Below, piece after piece: positions 36,630 through 44,874 of a DNA stretch of 64,000 nt (its first letter is position 1; every line of letters starts with the position of its first letter). The stretch is from Paenibacillus_S sp043945595 (GTDB lineage Bacteria > Bacillota > Bacilli > Paenibacillales > NBRC-103111): NCBI RefSeq assembly GCF_043945595.1, contig NZ_JBIFNP010000001.1:310001-374000 (forward strand), in the 5' to 3' direction. The notes under the pieces are model-generated. The model was not told the origin of the DNA. It did no database searches and saw only the letters and a program-made list of their open reading frames with translations. A program made the position numbers and the translations under genes.

Positions 36630-38569
36630 AACTAGCTAGATCAGAACTTATAGAATTGGAGCTTGTTGTAAAAGGCGAGCTTATTATTAACCCTAGATAT
36701 CCTATATCTTCAAAAAGTTTTTTTGAAGAAGAGGTCTGGGATTTTAGAGATAGTACTAGGCAAAGACTGAATTCTGTGCCTGATTTTCAATTAATGTTTG
36801 ACTGGGGAAAATGGTCACAACGACTAACAAAGGAGATTATTGAAGATTTAAAGATAATGACGTTTTTCTTACTAAAGGTACCCCGAGTTTTCAGTAATAC
36901 TCAGCGTAGAGGGGGGGCGGGGTATAAAATAAATACTGTGGCAGGGTTAATTACTACGTTAGTACGTTTCTTGGAACATGTACTTAAGGAAAAATGTCTG
37001 GATATCATAGGAGTAAGAAGTGAATCGTTTATATCAACACTAGCGGATATTACATTTGAGGATTTGGATGAATCACTAAGTACATTCGAATATGCACAAG
37101 GTGGATTAAAACAAGGACTTCTGTTCATATGCAGCCCTGTAAGCAAACAGTATATGAAGTATCCAGTAAAATGGACTCTATCTGACTTGGATAATCTTAT
37201 GTTTTCTAGAAAAAGAAAGCGAGGGCAATTAGATAACTATTGTGATAAGCCTTTTGACGATAAATTTTTCCGTTTTTTAAGTAACCAAGCGACACACGAT
37301 GTGTATAGCTTCTTACAAAAGCAGGGTTTAAATAACTATCCAAACTCAAATATTGAAGGATTGTTCGATAGTTGCCCTGATATAGATCAAATGCTGGAGG
37401 ATTACGTCTCAATTAGAGAAATCGATAAGAAATATTCTTTAACAATCGGAAAAAGAAGACAAGCATCGAACTTTGAGAGGCAAGTCTTTTCGAGGAAATA
37501 TCAAGTATCTGTGAATGACTTTTCCAAAAAACTTACACGACTTCAACGTGCAGCAACTTATCTGCTCATTCAATATACGGGAGTCAGATACAGTGAAGCT
37601 ATATCATTTAAGGTTGGTTGCCTTCGATCGTTGGATACTGGACATACAGTGATTATAGGGACACAAAACAAGTTCATACCAAGCAATATTCCAGTAGATA
37701 GAGACCAGTGGGTTGCGTGTCCTATCGTAATTGATGCAGTTACTGTTCTAGAGAAGATAACAAGGTTTACATTTAACCAATATTTGGTGTCGAATGTTTT
37801 CACAGTGTACCATGAGAAAGACATGAAGCCTATGTCGCTGACAGGCTTAGTCAATGCATTTCAGGATTATGTTAATGAAATCGATACCTTACATCAATTT
37901 AGGGACAAATCTCACAAAATGTCACCGCATCGACTAAGGCATACATTGGCACTTCACATGGTTAGGGCGGAACTAGGAATTCCATATATAACTTATCATT
38001 TGAAGCATCTACATAGCGCTGTTTCTTCTGTTCAATCAGTAAGTAACGTTACAATAGGTTATGGTGGGATTTCGAAAGAAATTTTGAATAATGCAACAGC
38101 TATACGACAAACTCAACGGGATTTAGCCAAATCGCTTTATCATCCCGATTCACCGATTGAAGGTGGAAATAAGGAGAATTTCAAAAGAAGACGTGATGAG
38201 TTTTTTCAGGGTATGATGCTCGCTGGTTGGGAGAGAGATGAGATCATTGATCACTTAGCGTCGAATTCATTGCCATTTGCAGATGTAGGGTTGGGTTATT
38301 GCGGTGGTAAAAAGGAAATTGTTAAGCCAAGCGGGAGGGTAGAATATCCTCCTTGCGTCGGACAACTTCAGTGTAATCCCAATAAATGTAACAATGCTGT
38401 GATTACAATAGAAAAGATCCCCATTTGGAAGAAAGTCCTGGAAGAGAACACAAAAAAACTTCATGATCCTCAAATGCAACATGCAAAAGATGTTCACATG
38501 GCGTTTGTTGCTGAAGCAAAATCTGTCTTGGAAGGCTTAGGCGTTGATACAAATGAGGTGAGTATTTGA
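36626..38569 (+). CDS. Large tyrosine recombinase, third of trio (TnpB-like)
   Basis: The 647-residue protein has a long N-terminal region and an integrase catalytic domain around residues 310-500. Arg is in YTGVRYSEAISFKVG, the HxxRH box in KMSPHRLRHTLALHMV, a His in YHLKHLHSAV and Tyr in VTIGYGG. A C-terminal Cys-containing segment (YCGGKKEI ... YPPCVGQLQCNPNKCNNA) may bind zinc. GAGGAGC precedes the ATG, which overlaps the end of the second recombinase in the shifted frame. Confidence 0.85.
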   Translation: MKLARSELIELELVVKGELIINPRYPISSKSFFEEEVWDFRDSTRQRLNSVPDFQLMFDWGKWSQRLTKEIIEDLKIMTFFLLKVPRVFSNTQRRGGAGYKINTVAGLITTLVRFLEHVLKEKCLDIIGVRSESFISTLADITFEDLDESLSTFEYAQGGLKQGLLFICSPVSKQYMKYPVKWTLSDLDNLMFSRKRKRGQLDNYCDKPFDDKFFRFLSNQATHDVYSFLQKQGLNNYPNSNIEGLFDSCPDIDQMLEDYVSIREIDKKYSLTIGKRRQASNFERQVFSRKYQVSVNDFSKKLTRLQRAATYLLIQYTGVRYSEAISFKVGCLRSLDTGHTVIIGTQNKFIPSNIPVDRDQWVACPIVIDAVTVLEKITRFTFNQYLVSNVFTVYHEKDMKPMSLTGLVNAFQDYVNEIDTLHQFRDKSHKMSPHRLRHTLALHMVRAELGIPYITYHLKHLHSAVSSVQSVSNVTIGYGGISKEILNNATAIRQTQRDLAKSLYHPDSPIEGGNKENFKRRRDEFFQGMMLAGWERDEIIDHLASNSLPFADVGLGYCGGKKEIVKPSGRVEYPPCVGQLQCNPNKCNNAVITIEKIPIWKKVLEENTKKLHDPQMQHAKDVHMAFVAEAKSVLEGLGVDTNEVSI

Positions 38570-39222
38570 GTTGTCCAGATTTCATTAAGCAATTACTGAA
38601 TGAGAATTCAGAGAATGAGTGGAGCGAAAAAGATGACCTCCTAGAGGCTACGGGTAGTCCGTATGACCAGAAGAATCAGACAGACTGGTGGAAACAAAAC
38701 TGTAAAATCAGAGCCACATTTAAAAAAATTGAGCGTGAAATTAAGCAATTATATAAGGCAGAAGAGAAGATTTCTGTTAGACTTGCAGGTTGGACACATA
38801 TTGCTGATTTAGCCTGCTGCGATAGAAATACACTCAAACATCCTAGAAGGATTCAATGGACGAACAAGATGCGTGAGCGTCTATTGAAAAAAATTGCTCA
38901 GTTAAATAATAGCAACACTGTGAATGAACATGAAGAATCCCAATTAAGAGACAATGACAAAATAGTCTTGCAGAATAATTTAGAGAAGAGCAGAATGGAA
39001 GTCGCCAGATGGGTATATAAGGTGAAGGACTTAGAGCATGAGTTAGTGAAGTACAAAAGATTAGCGAATATGCGTGGAAGAACAGTCGAGAGACTAAATA
39101 GCATACTAGCTGAGAAGAGTAAAAAAATTGCGGAAATAGAAACCAAGTTACTCATGCTTAAGGAAAAAGAAAATGAGACTAATCTGATTCAGTTCCCTAG
39201 AGAGGAGAGTAAGCATATATGA
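38566..39222 (+). CDS. Coiled-coil accessory protein (TnpC/DUF6262-like)
   Basis: The 218-residue protein has a basic N-terminal region with ISVRLAGWTHIADLACCDRN, NTLKHPRRIQWTNKMRERL, and a long C-terminal coiled coil (NNLEKSRMEVARWVYKVKDL and on). This architecture and its position right after the large recombinase match TnpC of Tn554-type elements, which influences recombination orientation or efficiency. The start is a TTG overlapping the previous stop (TTGA), with GAGGTGAG upstream. Confidence 0.7.
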   Translation: MSCPDFIKQLLNENSENEWSEKDDLLEATGSPYDQKNQTDWWKQNCKIRATFKKIEREIKQLYKAEEKISVRLAGWTHIADLACCDRNTLKHPRRIQWTNKMRERLLKKIAQLNNSNTVNEHEESQLRDNDKIVLQNNLEKSRMEVARWVYKVKDLEHELVKYKRLANMRGRTVERLNSILAEKSKKIAEIETKLLMLKEKENETNLIQFPREESKHI

Positions 39223-39245
39223 AAGTAGATCTGGGGTGATATAAC

Positions 39246-39623
39246 ATGACATTGTTAAATGACACTGAAAAAGTCGCTTTTTTAATTCATGTTCTAAATC
39301 GTCATATTGAAAAGCTCCCGAGTGATGATACGATTGCATGTTATCTTGAATCAATCCGTGGCTTTTTAAAAACGAAAGATGCAACGCTTCAAAAAGCGGC
39401 TTTTTCTAATAGCGAATTGTTTCTAGACAATATCGCCTGCATGTTAAGAACCCAAATTACTTTCAAACAGGCGATCGGTTCGTTGATTGTTGCATTTGAT
39501 AAGGTTGGATATGCTGATTCAATGGACGCGGCTGCGATTATTCTTGAGTTTGGGCAACTTCTGGAACAAATGCCAGCGGTAGAGGCAGAAAATATATTTA
39601 CGGAACGATGGATAACCGGATAG
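39246..39623 (+). CDS. Hypothetical helical protein, possibly core-binding half of a split recombinase
   Basis: The 125-residue all-helical protein (LNDTEKVAFLIHVLNRHIEK ... EAENIFTERWITG) has no recognised domain. Its size, helical pattern and 16-base overlap with a recombinase catalytic domain in another frame suggest it could supply the DNA-binding part in trans or be the former N-terminus of that protein. GGGGTGAT precedes its ATG. Confidence 0.6.
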   Translation: MTLLNDTEKVAFLIHVLNRHIEKLPSDDTIACYLESIRGFLKTKDATLQKAAFSNSELFLDNIACMLRTQITFKQAIGSLIVAFDKVGYADSMDAAAIILEFGQLLEQMPAVEAENIFTERWITG

Positions 39624-40198
39624 GAACAAGATGTCCTAGCATGTGGGAGGAGTATAGTATTAATTTAACTGGAAAAAATAAAATTTCATTGGCACTGAAT
39701 AAAGATCGTGTAATAGCCTTAATACAATCACTTGAGCAAGAACCTAGTTTATTGAACAAGGCTATTGTCACTCTCTTGTTGTATACAGGTGTTAGGCTGG
39801 ATGAACTATTGAGTTTAAAAAGAAAAGATATTGCGAAATGTACGCACTTGATTGCGTTGAGAGTTGTATCCCCAAAGGGAGTAGTACGGATGATTCCTCT
39901 TCATACAAATGCAAGCCGAATCCTAAATGATTATCTGAACGGAAGAGATGACTCCAATGAATACCTATTCGTAAAAAACGGAAAAAAAGCTTTAGGACTT
40001 CGTCAGCTTCAAGGAATTTTAGCAATGTATCAAGTGAATTCCCAACAACTGAGACAGACATTTGTTTCAGAATTAATAAGGTTGAATTACACGATGTTAG
40101 AAATTTCAGGATTAATGTATGGGAATGAAGCTATAGTTAAAAACTTGGACTCGTTATATAATGATATTTATAATAGCATGCACGCCGTAAAGAAATAA
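39608..40198 (+). CDS. Short tyrosine recombinase-like catalytic domain, degenerate active site
   Basis: The 196-residue protein contains LLYTGVRLDELLSLKRKDI with the first Arg and SPKGVVRMIPLH with the beta-hairpin Lys. Where PHxLRHTF is expected it has SQQLRQTFVSEL, so both histidines are replaced by Gln. The GH motif reads MYGNEAIV. A Tyr follows in YNDIYNSM. It also lacks a core-binding domain. It is probably inactive or an accessory architectural factor. It lies 16 bases before thyA. Confidence 0.7.
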   Translation: MDNRIGTRCPSMWEEYSINLTGKNKISLALNKDRVIALIQSLEQEPSLLNKAIVTLLLYTGVRLDELLSLKRKDIAKCTHLIALRVVSPKGVVRMIPLHTNASRILNDYLNGRDDSNEYLFVKNGKKALGLRQLQGILAMYQVNSQQLRQTFVSELIRLNYTMLEISGLMYGNEAIVKNLDSLYNDIYNSMHAVKK

Positions 40199-40214
40199 AC
40201 ATAAGAGGTGTAGA

Positions 40215-41009
40215 ATGAGAGCGTATTTAGATCTGCTCAGTGATATTTTGGAAAATGGTGTTCGTAAGGAGGATCGAACAGGAACAGGCACCATTTCTGT
40301 CTTTGGAAGGCAAGTAAGATTGGATTTGTCGGAAGGATTTCCATTGCTGACAACCAAAAAAATGCATATTAAATCCATTGTTCATGAACTGTTATGGTTC
40401 CTGAGTGGTAGCACCAATGTGAAGTATCTTCGTGAGAATGGTGTTACAATCTGGGATGAGTGGGCTGATGAGGACGGTAATCTTGGTCGGGTATACGGGG
40501 CTCAGTGGAGAACGTGGCATGCTCCTAACGGAAAAATCATCGATCAAATAACTAATGTCATCAACCAAATCAAAACTAATCCCGATTCCCGAAGGCATTT
40601 GGTTAGTGCTTGGAATGTAGCAGAAGTAGATCAGATGGCTTTACCGCCTTGTCACTATGCTTTTCAATTCTATGTAGCTAATGGTCGGCTATCTTGCATG
40701 TTTCAAATGAGGTCTGCTGATACTTTCTTAGGGGTCCCATTTAATTTAGCATCTTATGCACTACTGACACATATGGTCGCGCAGCAGTGTGATCTTGAAG
40801 TAGGGGACCTGATTTGGACTGGTGGCGACGTGCATATCTATCTTAATCACATTGAACAAGTTAAATTACAATTAACGAGAGAGCCACACCCTTTGCCAAA
40901 ACTAATTATTAAACGGAAGCCAGAGAGCATCCTTGACTATAAGTTTGATGATTTTGAGTTTGAAGGATATCAATCGCATCCGGGTATTAAAGCTCCTATA
41001 GCTATTTAG
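40215..41009 (+). CDS. thyA: Thymidylate synthase (element-borne copy)
   Basis: The 264-residue enzyme is complete: RKEDRTGTGTISVFGRQVRL, GAQWRTWHAPNG, the active-site Cys in QMALPPCHYAFQFYV, the RSADTFLGVPFN block, WTGGDVHIYLNHIEQ and the C-terminal IAI. It methylates dUMP to dTMP with methylene-tetrahydrofolate. Codon use is AT-rich like the recombinases and unlike dfrA downstream. A GC-rich 3' fragment of a second thyA at 44517-44797 indicates that the element copy has replaced the host gene. Confidence 0.96.
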   Translation: MRAYLDLLSDILENGVRKEDRTGTGTISVFGRQVRLDLSEGFPLLTTKKMHIKSIVHELLWFLSGSTNVKYLRENGVTIWDEWADEDGNLGRVYGAQWRTWHAPNGKIIDQITNVINQIKTNPDSRRHLVSAWNVAEVDQMALPPCHYAFQFYVANGRLSCMFQMRSADTFLGVPFNLASYALLTHMVAQQCDLEVGDLIWTGGDVHIYLNHIEQVKLQLTREPHPLPKLIIKRKPESILDYKFDDFEFEGYQSHPGIKAPIAI

Positions 41010-41536
41010 TAAGAAAAGCAAAATGAGTAAAAGACAGATTTCCATTAGTTTATCGAGACAGAGGTTTGTATTTTATGCAATTAAGCGAAAAACGAAATTA
41101 GAAAGGATTACATTTAATCGGCAACTGTGGCGATGGATGAACAAGAGGAGCCCCTTGTTACTAACTAGGGAAAAATTGTAAAAGATCGCATTTCGATAAC
41201 TACGTTAAGTTTGTGTGCGGCGGTAGTTGTAAGGTTCAGGAATTTCTTGCATAAGTGGTATTAAAGCTATTATAACGTGAAGAACCACAAGTGGAAGCAT
41301 CTTTTAAATCGCATTTTTTCGGATTTTGAAGGTGCTTTTTGTGTTTGGGGGAAAACGGAAATTATTGTTAAAAGATTTACTTTTCGACATTTGCATTTCG
41401 CAGAGATGAGATGGAGATAACGAGCCATAGAATATATAAGCAACGGGTGTTCGTATTTAATGGTAGAAGTATTAAGGGGTTAGGGCTATAATGGAATTGT
41501 TTGGTTGGCTCTATATTGAGGAAAGGTGAATGTATT
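41010..41536. other. Intergenic, one weak small ORF
   Basis: A 52-codon, very basic frame at 41023-41181 (MSKRQISISLSRQRFVFYAI ... LLLTREKL) lacks a good ribosome binding site. The rest shows no gene, terminator or repeat that I can support. It contains the promoter for the nuclease gene. Confidence 0.4.
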
Positions 41537-42172
41537 GTGTTTCAAACAGAGGAGGAATTGGTCGAAAGGCTAGTTCAACATTATAAAAATTATTTTACGG
41601 TTAGAGAACTTGGAGTTGGGTACGGTATCTCTGATTTGGTAATAGTGAGGAACAAAGCAGACATGCTGCGGTTCATTGAAAATAGAAATGGTGTTCATTT
41701 GAAGCATATTGACGAAATCAAGGTTTTTGAATATATCAGAAAGCGAAATGGAGTCGATTTAGACGAACTGATATCCAAACACTACATGTCTAAACCAAAA
41801 TTGAAATACGCCATTTTAAAGAGCTTGGAAGAAGCAGGAGCATTAATAAAAGAGGATTTCAGATATTTCAGAACGCCCTCATTTAAGTTATTTTCACCCG
41901 TTGTTACGGCAATTGAAGCAAAGCTGGAGGATTGGAACAAGGGATTAGCTCAAGCAATCAGATACCAACGTTTTGCTGATAAAACCTACTTGGCTATGGA
42001 CGAGAAGTATGTTCATAGGGCAGAAAAAAATGAGTTTGTCAAATACAATGTCGGATTGTTGTCGGTTGGTTCCAAGATAAAAGAAATAGTTAAGCCTTTA
42101 ACTCAGAAACCAACCGACTCCATTATGCGTTACAAGGTAGCGGAAGAAATCATCTCGAAAATGTTATATTAG
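41537..42172 (+). CDS. Predicted PD-(D/E)XK nuclease with internal winged helix
   Basis: The 211-residue protein has FTVRELGVGYGISDLVIVRN near the N-terminus and VVTAIEAKLEDWNKGLAQAI near residue 140, then RFADKTYLAMDEKYV and VGLLSV. The Glu, Asp and ExK spacing with the following Gln-Ala helix fits a PD-(D/E)XK restriction-like fold. The middle (VFEYIRKRNGVDLDELISKH ... LKSLEEAGAL) looks like a winged helix. I choose the GTG at 41537 because AAAGGTG lies eight bases upstream. It converges on, and overlaps by four bases, the kinase gene. A role in defence is inference. Confidence 0.65.
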   Translation: MFQTEEELVERLVQHYKNYFTVRELGVGYGISDLVIVRNKADMLRFIENRNGVHLKHIDEIKVFEYIRKRNGVDLDELISKHYMSKPKLKYAILKSLEEAGALIKEDFRYFRTPSFKLFSPVVTAIEAKLEDWNKGLAQAIRYQRFADKTYLAMDEKYVHRAEKNEFVKYNVGLLSVGSKIKEIVKPLTQKPTDSIMRYKVAEEIISKMLY

Positions 42173-44211
42173 AACTGAGAGGCATTATTTAGTTTGGCTT
42201 TTGAAACCTCTAAAATAACATCTCTCCACGTTTCTAAGTGGGAATGATTAAAGTTTTTAATTCTTATTTCGCGGTTAATATCTTTGATTAATTGAATTGC
42301 TGAAGAAGTGCTTTCGCTGAAACTTCTTAAACGTTCGTTTGGCTGTAATGCCGATAGCTTTTCTACTTGTTGGTGCTTTGTAAATAAATGGTGATTTATT
42401 GCATTGTTGAATTGGCTGAGCTGTTCAGGATTGACAGAACCATTGCAATACATGCAATTGCATACGCACTTTTTGCCGGCATTAGTGGAGAGAATGTCTT
42501 GAAGTATATTCTGGTTGAATAGCCCCATTAAGGATTCAATATAATATCGTCTTACAGCCCCACCAGTTTGTTTTTCCGCTTTATTAAGTAACTCTTCTCG
42601 GAAGTTATCGCTTTGACCTAATCCAGTTGCAATTGTATTTGCCCCTAGGGCTAACAGCCCCAATGAAAAATCGTTTATACGAGTCAGAATAATTTCCTTC
42701 TTGGTTTCTGCAAGTAGTTTTACGAGATAAGCGTAAGAATAATAATGATTGCTATTTGTAGAATCAAAACTCCCAGAAATTTGTAAATAATAACCGTCTG
42801 GATTTGCAGAAGTGATTAGATTTACAAGGTCTTTTAACTTATTCGTATCCTCGTACTGTTCAATATCAAGTGAGATACCATAGTACAGAGGTAACTTAAT
42901 GCTTGAATCTAACATGTAAGACTTGCTTTCTTTATAAGCGTTGTAATCAACATTAATCCAGCCACTATCGTCTTTATCTAAGAAGTGAAATGGAGACAGC
43001 AGAAGGGTTGCACCAAGCTTTATTTGACAATCTAGAACACCTTTAACACGTTGTTGAATTGCGGTTGCAGTTAAGAAATCATTAGGTGTTTCTTTCTTGA
43101 ATGGATTGATTACATAGGGAAGTTTTTTATAAGTCGGTTTTTGCGTAAAAGCCGAGTAACCTAACATTTGTGTTGACGGATCAATGATCAGTTTCAAATG
43201 GCTTTCTTTTGCGAGTGAATTAAAGTTTTTTGGCGAATGCAATACTTGAGGAGCACTAAAAATAGCCCCATTGATATTGTTTTGTTGATGATATTCAACT
43301 ACAGATTTAGCATCGTTATGAATTGTCATTGGGAGAAATTCTAGGTTGGAATTAAAATAAACAGACGTAATTTTAGTGTAGGTTCTATTTGTTATTCTTC
43401 TGTGTCTGTCCAGTCTGACGATAATTTCCTCGTAAGAAATCGACCGTTCAAAAGGCTCTTTTTTCAGTAGAATTTCAACCATTTCAGAAATGTCGATTGG
43501 AACGGTGGGGGTCTTTTTCGCTAAAGGTTCTGGAATCTCCATTAGGATTTTTCTAATGGCTTCCAATTGATTACTCATTATAAGCGGTCTCTCACCAGAA
43601 ATGGCTTCATATAGAATTACAGCGGCAGAGTAAAAATCTGCCCTATAATCAATATCTTTGGCAGAGTTAAGCTGCTCTGGAGGCATATAGGCATAGGTGC
43701 CCATCATTTGCCCTGTAACGGTTAATGTACTAGCGTCAATCAGCTTTGAAATACCGAAGTCCAATATTTTAATGTCGAGGTTCTTACTTGTTACCATAAT
43801 ATTTGCAGGCTTCAAATCACGGTGTATGACATTATCCCCGTGGAGGGCATTGATCCCTTGGAATATGTTTTTGGCTAATAAACAAGCATCTTGAATCGAT
43901 AATTTATTTTTTGCCAAGTATTGTTCTAGGGTTTCACCTCCAGCATACTCCATAACAATGTACCGATATTTTTGAAGTCCGTCACTAATAAAGCCGTCAT
44001 CTATGTATTTAACCACAAATTGGTTTTCAATCTCTTTCAATACTCTAATTTCACGTTCAATTCTTCTAGATTCTAGAGCTTCTTTATCCATTATGTTTTC
44101 TCGTATTAATTTGAGAGCATAATGAGTTCCATTTTTCTCAACTTGATAGGTAATTCCAAAACTGCCTCCGCCTAGATTTCGGATAATGTTGTAACCGTTG
44201 ATTTCTTGCAT
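42169..44211 (-). CDS. Ser/Thr protein kinase fused to a TGT-like zinc-binding barrel domain
   Basis: Residues 1-270 form a complete kinase: GGGSFGITY glycine loop, YALKLI lysine, VIHRDLKPANIMV catalytic loop, DFGIS and YMPPEQL. Residues about 275-580 show alternating strands and helices (VLDCQIKLGATLLLSPFHF, GYYLQISGSFDST, KKEIILTRINDFSLGLLALG). Then CNCMYC, a CxCxxC at 584-589, and HH/H at about 607-613 resemble the zinc site of tRNA-guanine transglycosylases. No membrane segment or PASTA repeat is present, so it is not a PrkC-type receptor. The fusion is unusual, and its function is unknown. Confidence 0.75.
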   Translation of the reverse strand: MQEINGYNIIRNLGGGSFGITYQVEKNGTHYALKLIRENIMDKEALESRRIEREIRVLKEIENQFVVKYIDDGFISDGLQKYRYIVMEYAGGETLEQYLAKNKLSIQDACLLAKNIFQGINALHGDNVIHRDLKPANIMVTSKNLDIKILDFGISKLIDASTLTVTGQMMGTYAYMPPEQLNSAKDIDYRADFYSAAVILYEAISGERPLIMSNQLEAIRKILMEIPEPLAKKTPTVPIDISEMVEILLKKEPFERSISYEEIIVRLDRHRRITNRTYTKITSVYFNSNLEFLPMTIHNDAKSVVEYHQQNNINGAIFSAPQVLHSPKNFNSLAKESHLKLIIDPSTQMLGYSAFTQKPTYKKLPYVINPFKKETPNDFLTATAIQQRVKGVLDCQIKLGATLLLSPFHFLDKDDSGWINVDYNAYKESKSYMLDSSIKLPLYYGISLDIEQYEDTNKLKDLVNLITSANPDGYYLQISGSFDSTNSNHYYSYAYLVKLLAETKKEIILTRINDFSLGLLALGANTIATGLGQSDNFREELLNKAEKQTGGAVRRYYIESLMGLFNQNILQDILSTNAGKKCVCNCMYCNGSVNPEQLSQFNNAINHHLFTKHQQVEKLSALQPNERLRSFSESTSSAIQLIKDINREIRIKNFNHSHLETWRDVILEVSKAKLNNASQF

Positions 44212-44516
44212 GTATCCAACTCCCCCAAAATTAGGTAATTTATCTTATATACATATTGAATCATATTCTGTATGAAAATGGAACCTTTGCGCAGTTTTGT
44301 ATTCATTAGTGAGTTCAATGATGGCTACAGACCAAAATATTCTATAAAAAACTAACTAACATCGATAATATTGATGTTATCTCGTTTTTAATGCTAAACT
44401 ATCTGAGGAAAAGGCAAATGCATATTCATCGGAAATTTTTGGTGAGTACAGAGAGTTGAATTGATGAAGGTTGTATTTGCAATATATTCATCAGAATTTT
44501 GCTACCGAAAAACTTG
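44212..44516. other. Kinase promoter region and right end of the element
   Basis: This AT-rich, non-coding stretch holds the upstream region of the kinase gene. It changes sharply to GC-rich thyA sequence at about 44517. No tandem or inverted terminal repeat is obvious. Confidence 0.5.
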
Positions 44517-44797
44517 CGGGACTGCCGTTTAATCTGGCGTCATACGCGCTGCTGACCCATATGATAGCGCAGCAGTGCGATTTGGATGTCGGTGAGCTGG
44601 TTTGAACCGGCGGGGACGTTCACTTGTATTTGAACCATTTGGAGCAGGCGAAGCTGCAGCTGACACGGGAGCCGTTCCCGCTGCCCAAGCTCGTCATTCA
44701 GAGAAAGCCTGACTCGATTTTTGATTACAAGTACGAGGATTTCGTGATCGAAGGCTACCAAAGCCACAAAGGCATCAAGGCTCCGATAGCGATCTGA
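44517..44797 (+). pseudogene. thyA: thyA 3' fragment (host copy remnant)
   Basis: In frame it reads GLPFNLASYALLTHMIAQQC, DLDVGELV, a TGA where the family has Trp, TGGDVHLYLNHLEQAKLQL and ends KGIKAPIAI. It covers about the last 93 codons of thymidylate synthase with host-like GC-rich codons. The 5' part is absent from everything to the left in this window. The nonsense codon shows it is no longer under selection. Confidence 0.92.
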
Positions 44798-44823
44798 TCA
44801 TGCTGAATATGAGCATGGCGTGA

Positions 44824-44874
44824 AAAAACACAGCGGCTGCGCAACCTGAACCGGTTTGCGCGGCCGCTGTGTTT
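44824..44874. terminator. Bidirectional terminator
   Basis: AAAACACAGCGGC and GCCGCTGTGTTT with inner GCGCAA/TTGCGC pairs form a stem of about 19 bp between the thyA fragment and the minus-strand PAS-HTH gene. Confidence 0.85.

Larger units (their letters stand above)
33730..44516. mobile_element. Putative integrative element with a recombinase trio (Tn554/RIT-like), minimal extent
   Basis: Three consecutive tyrosine recombinases, a coiled-coil protein of TnpC type, a split fourth recombinase-like pair, a foreign thyA, a nuclease and a kinase form one AT-rich block. It ends abruptly at a GC-rich thyA fragment at 44517. Tn554 and the recombinase-in-trio elements share the organisation of adjacent tyrosine recombinases. 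The right end is fixed by the thyA junction to within a few bases. The left end is not visible and could be near 31430, including the XRE modules. Confidence 0.65.
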
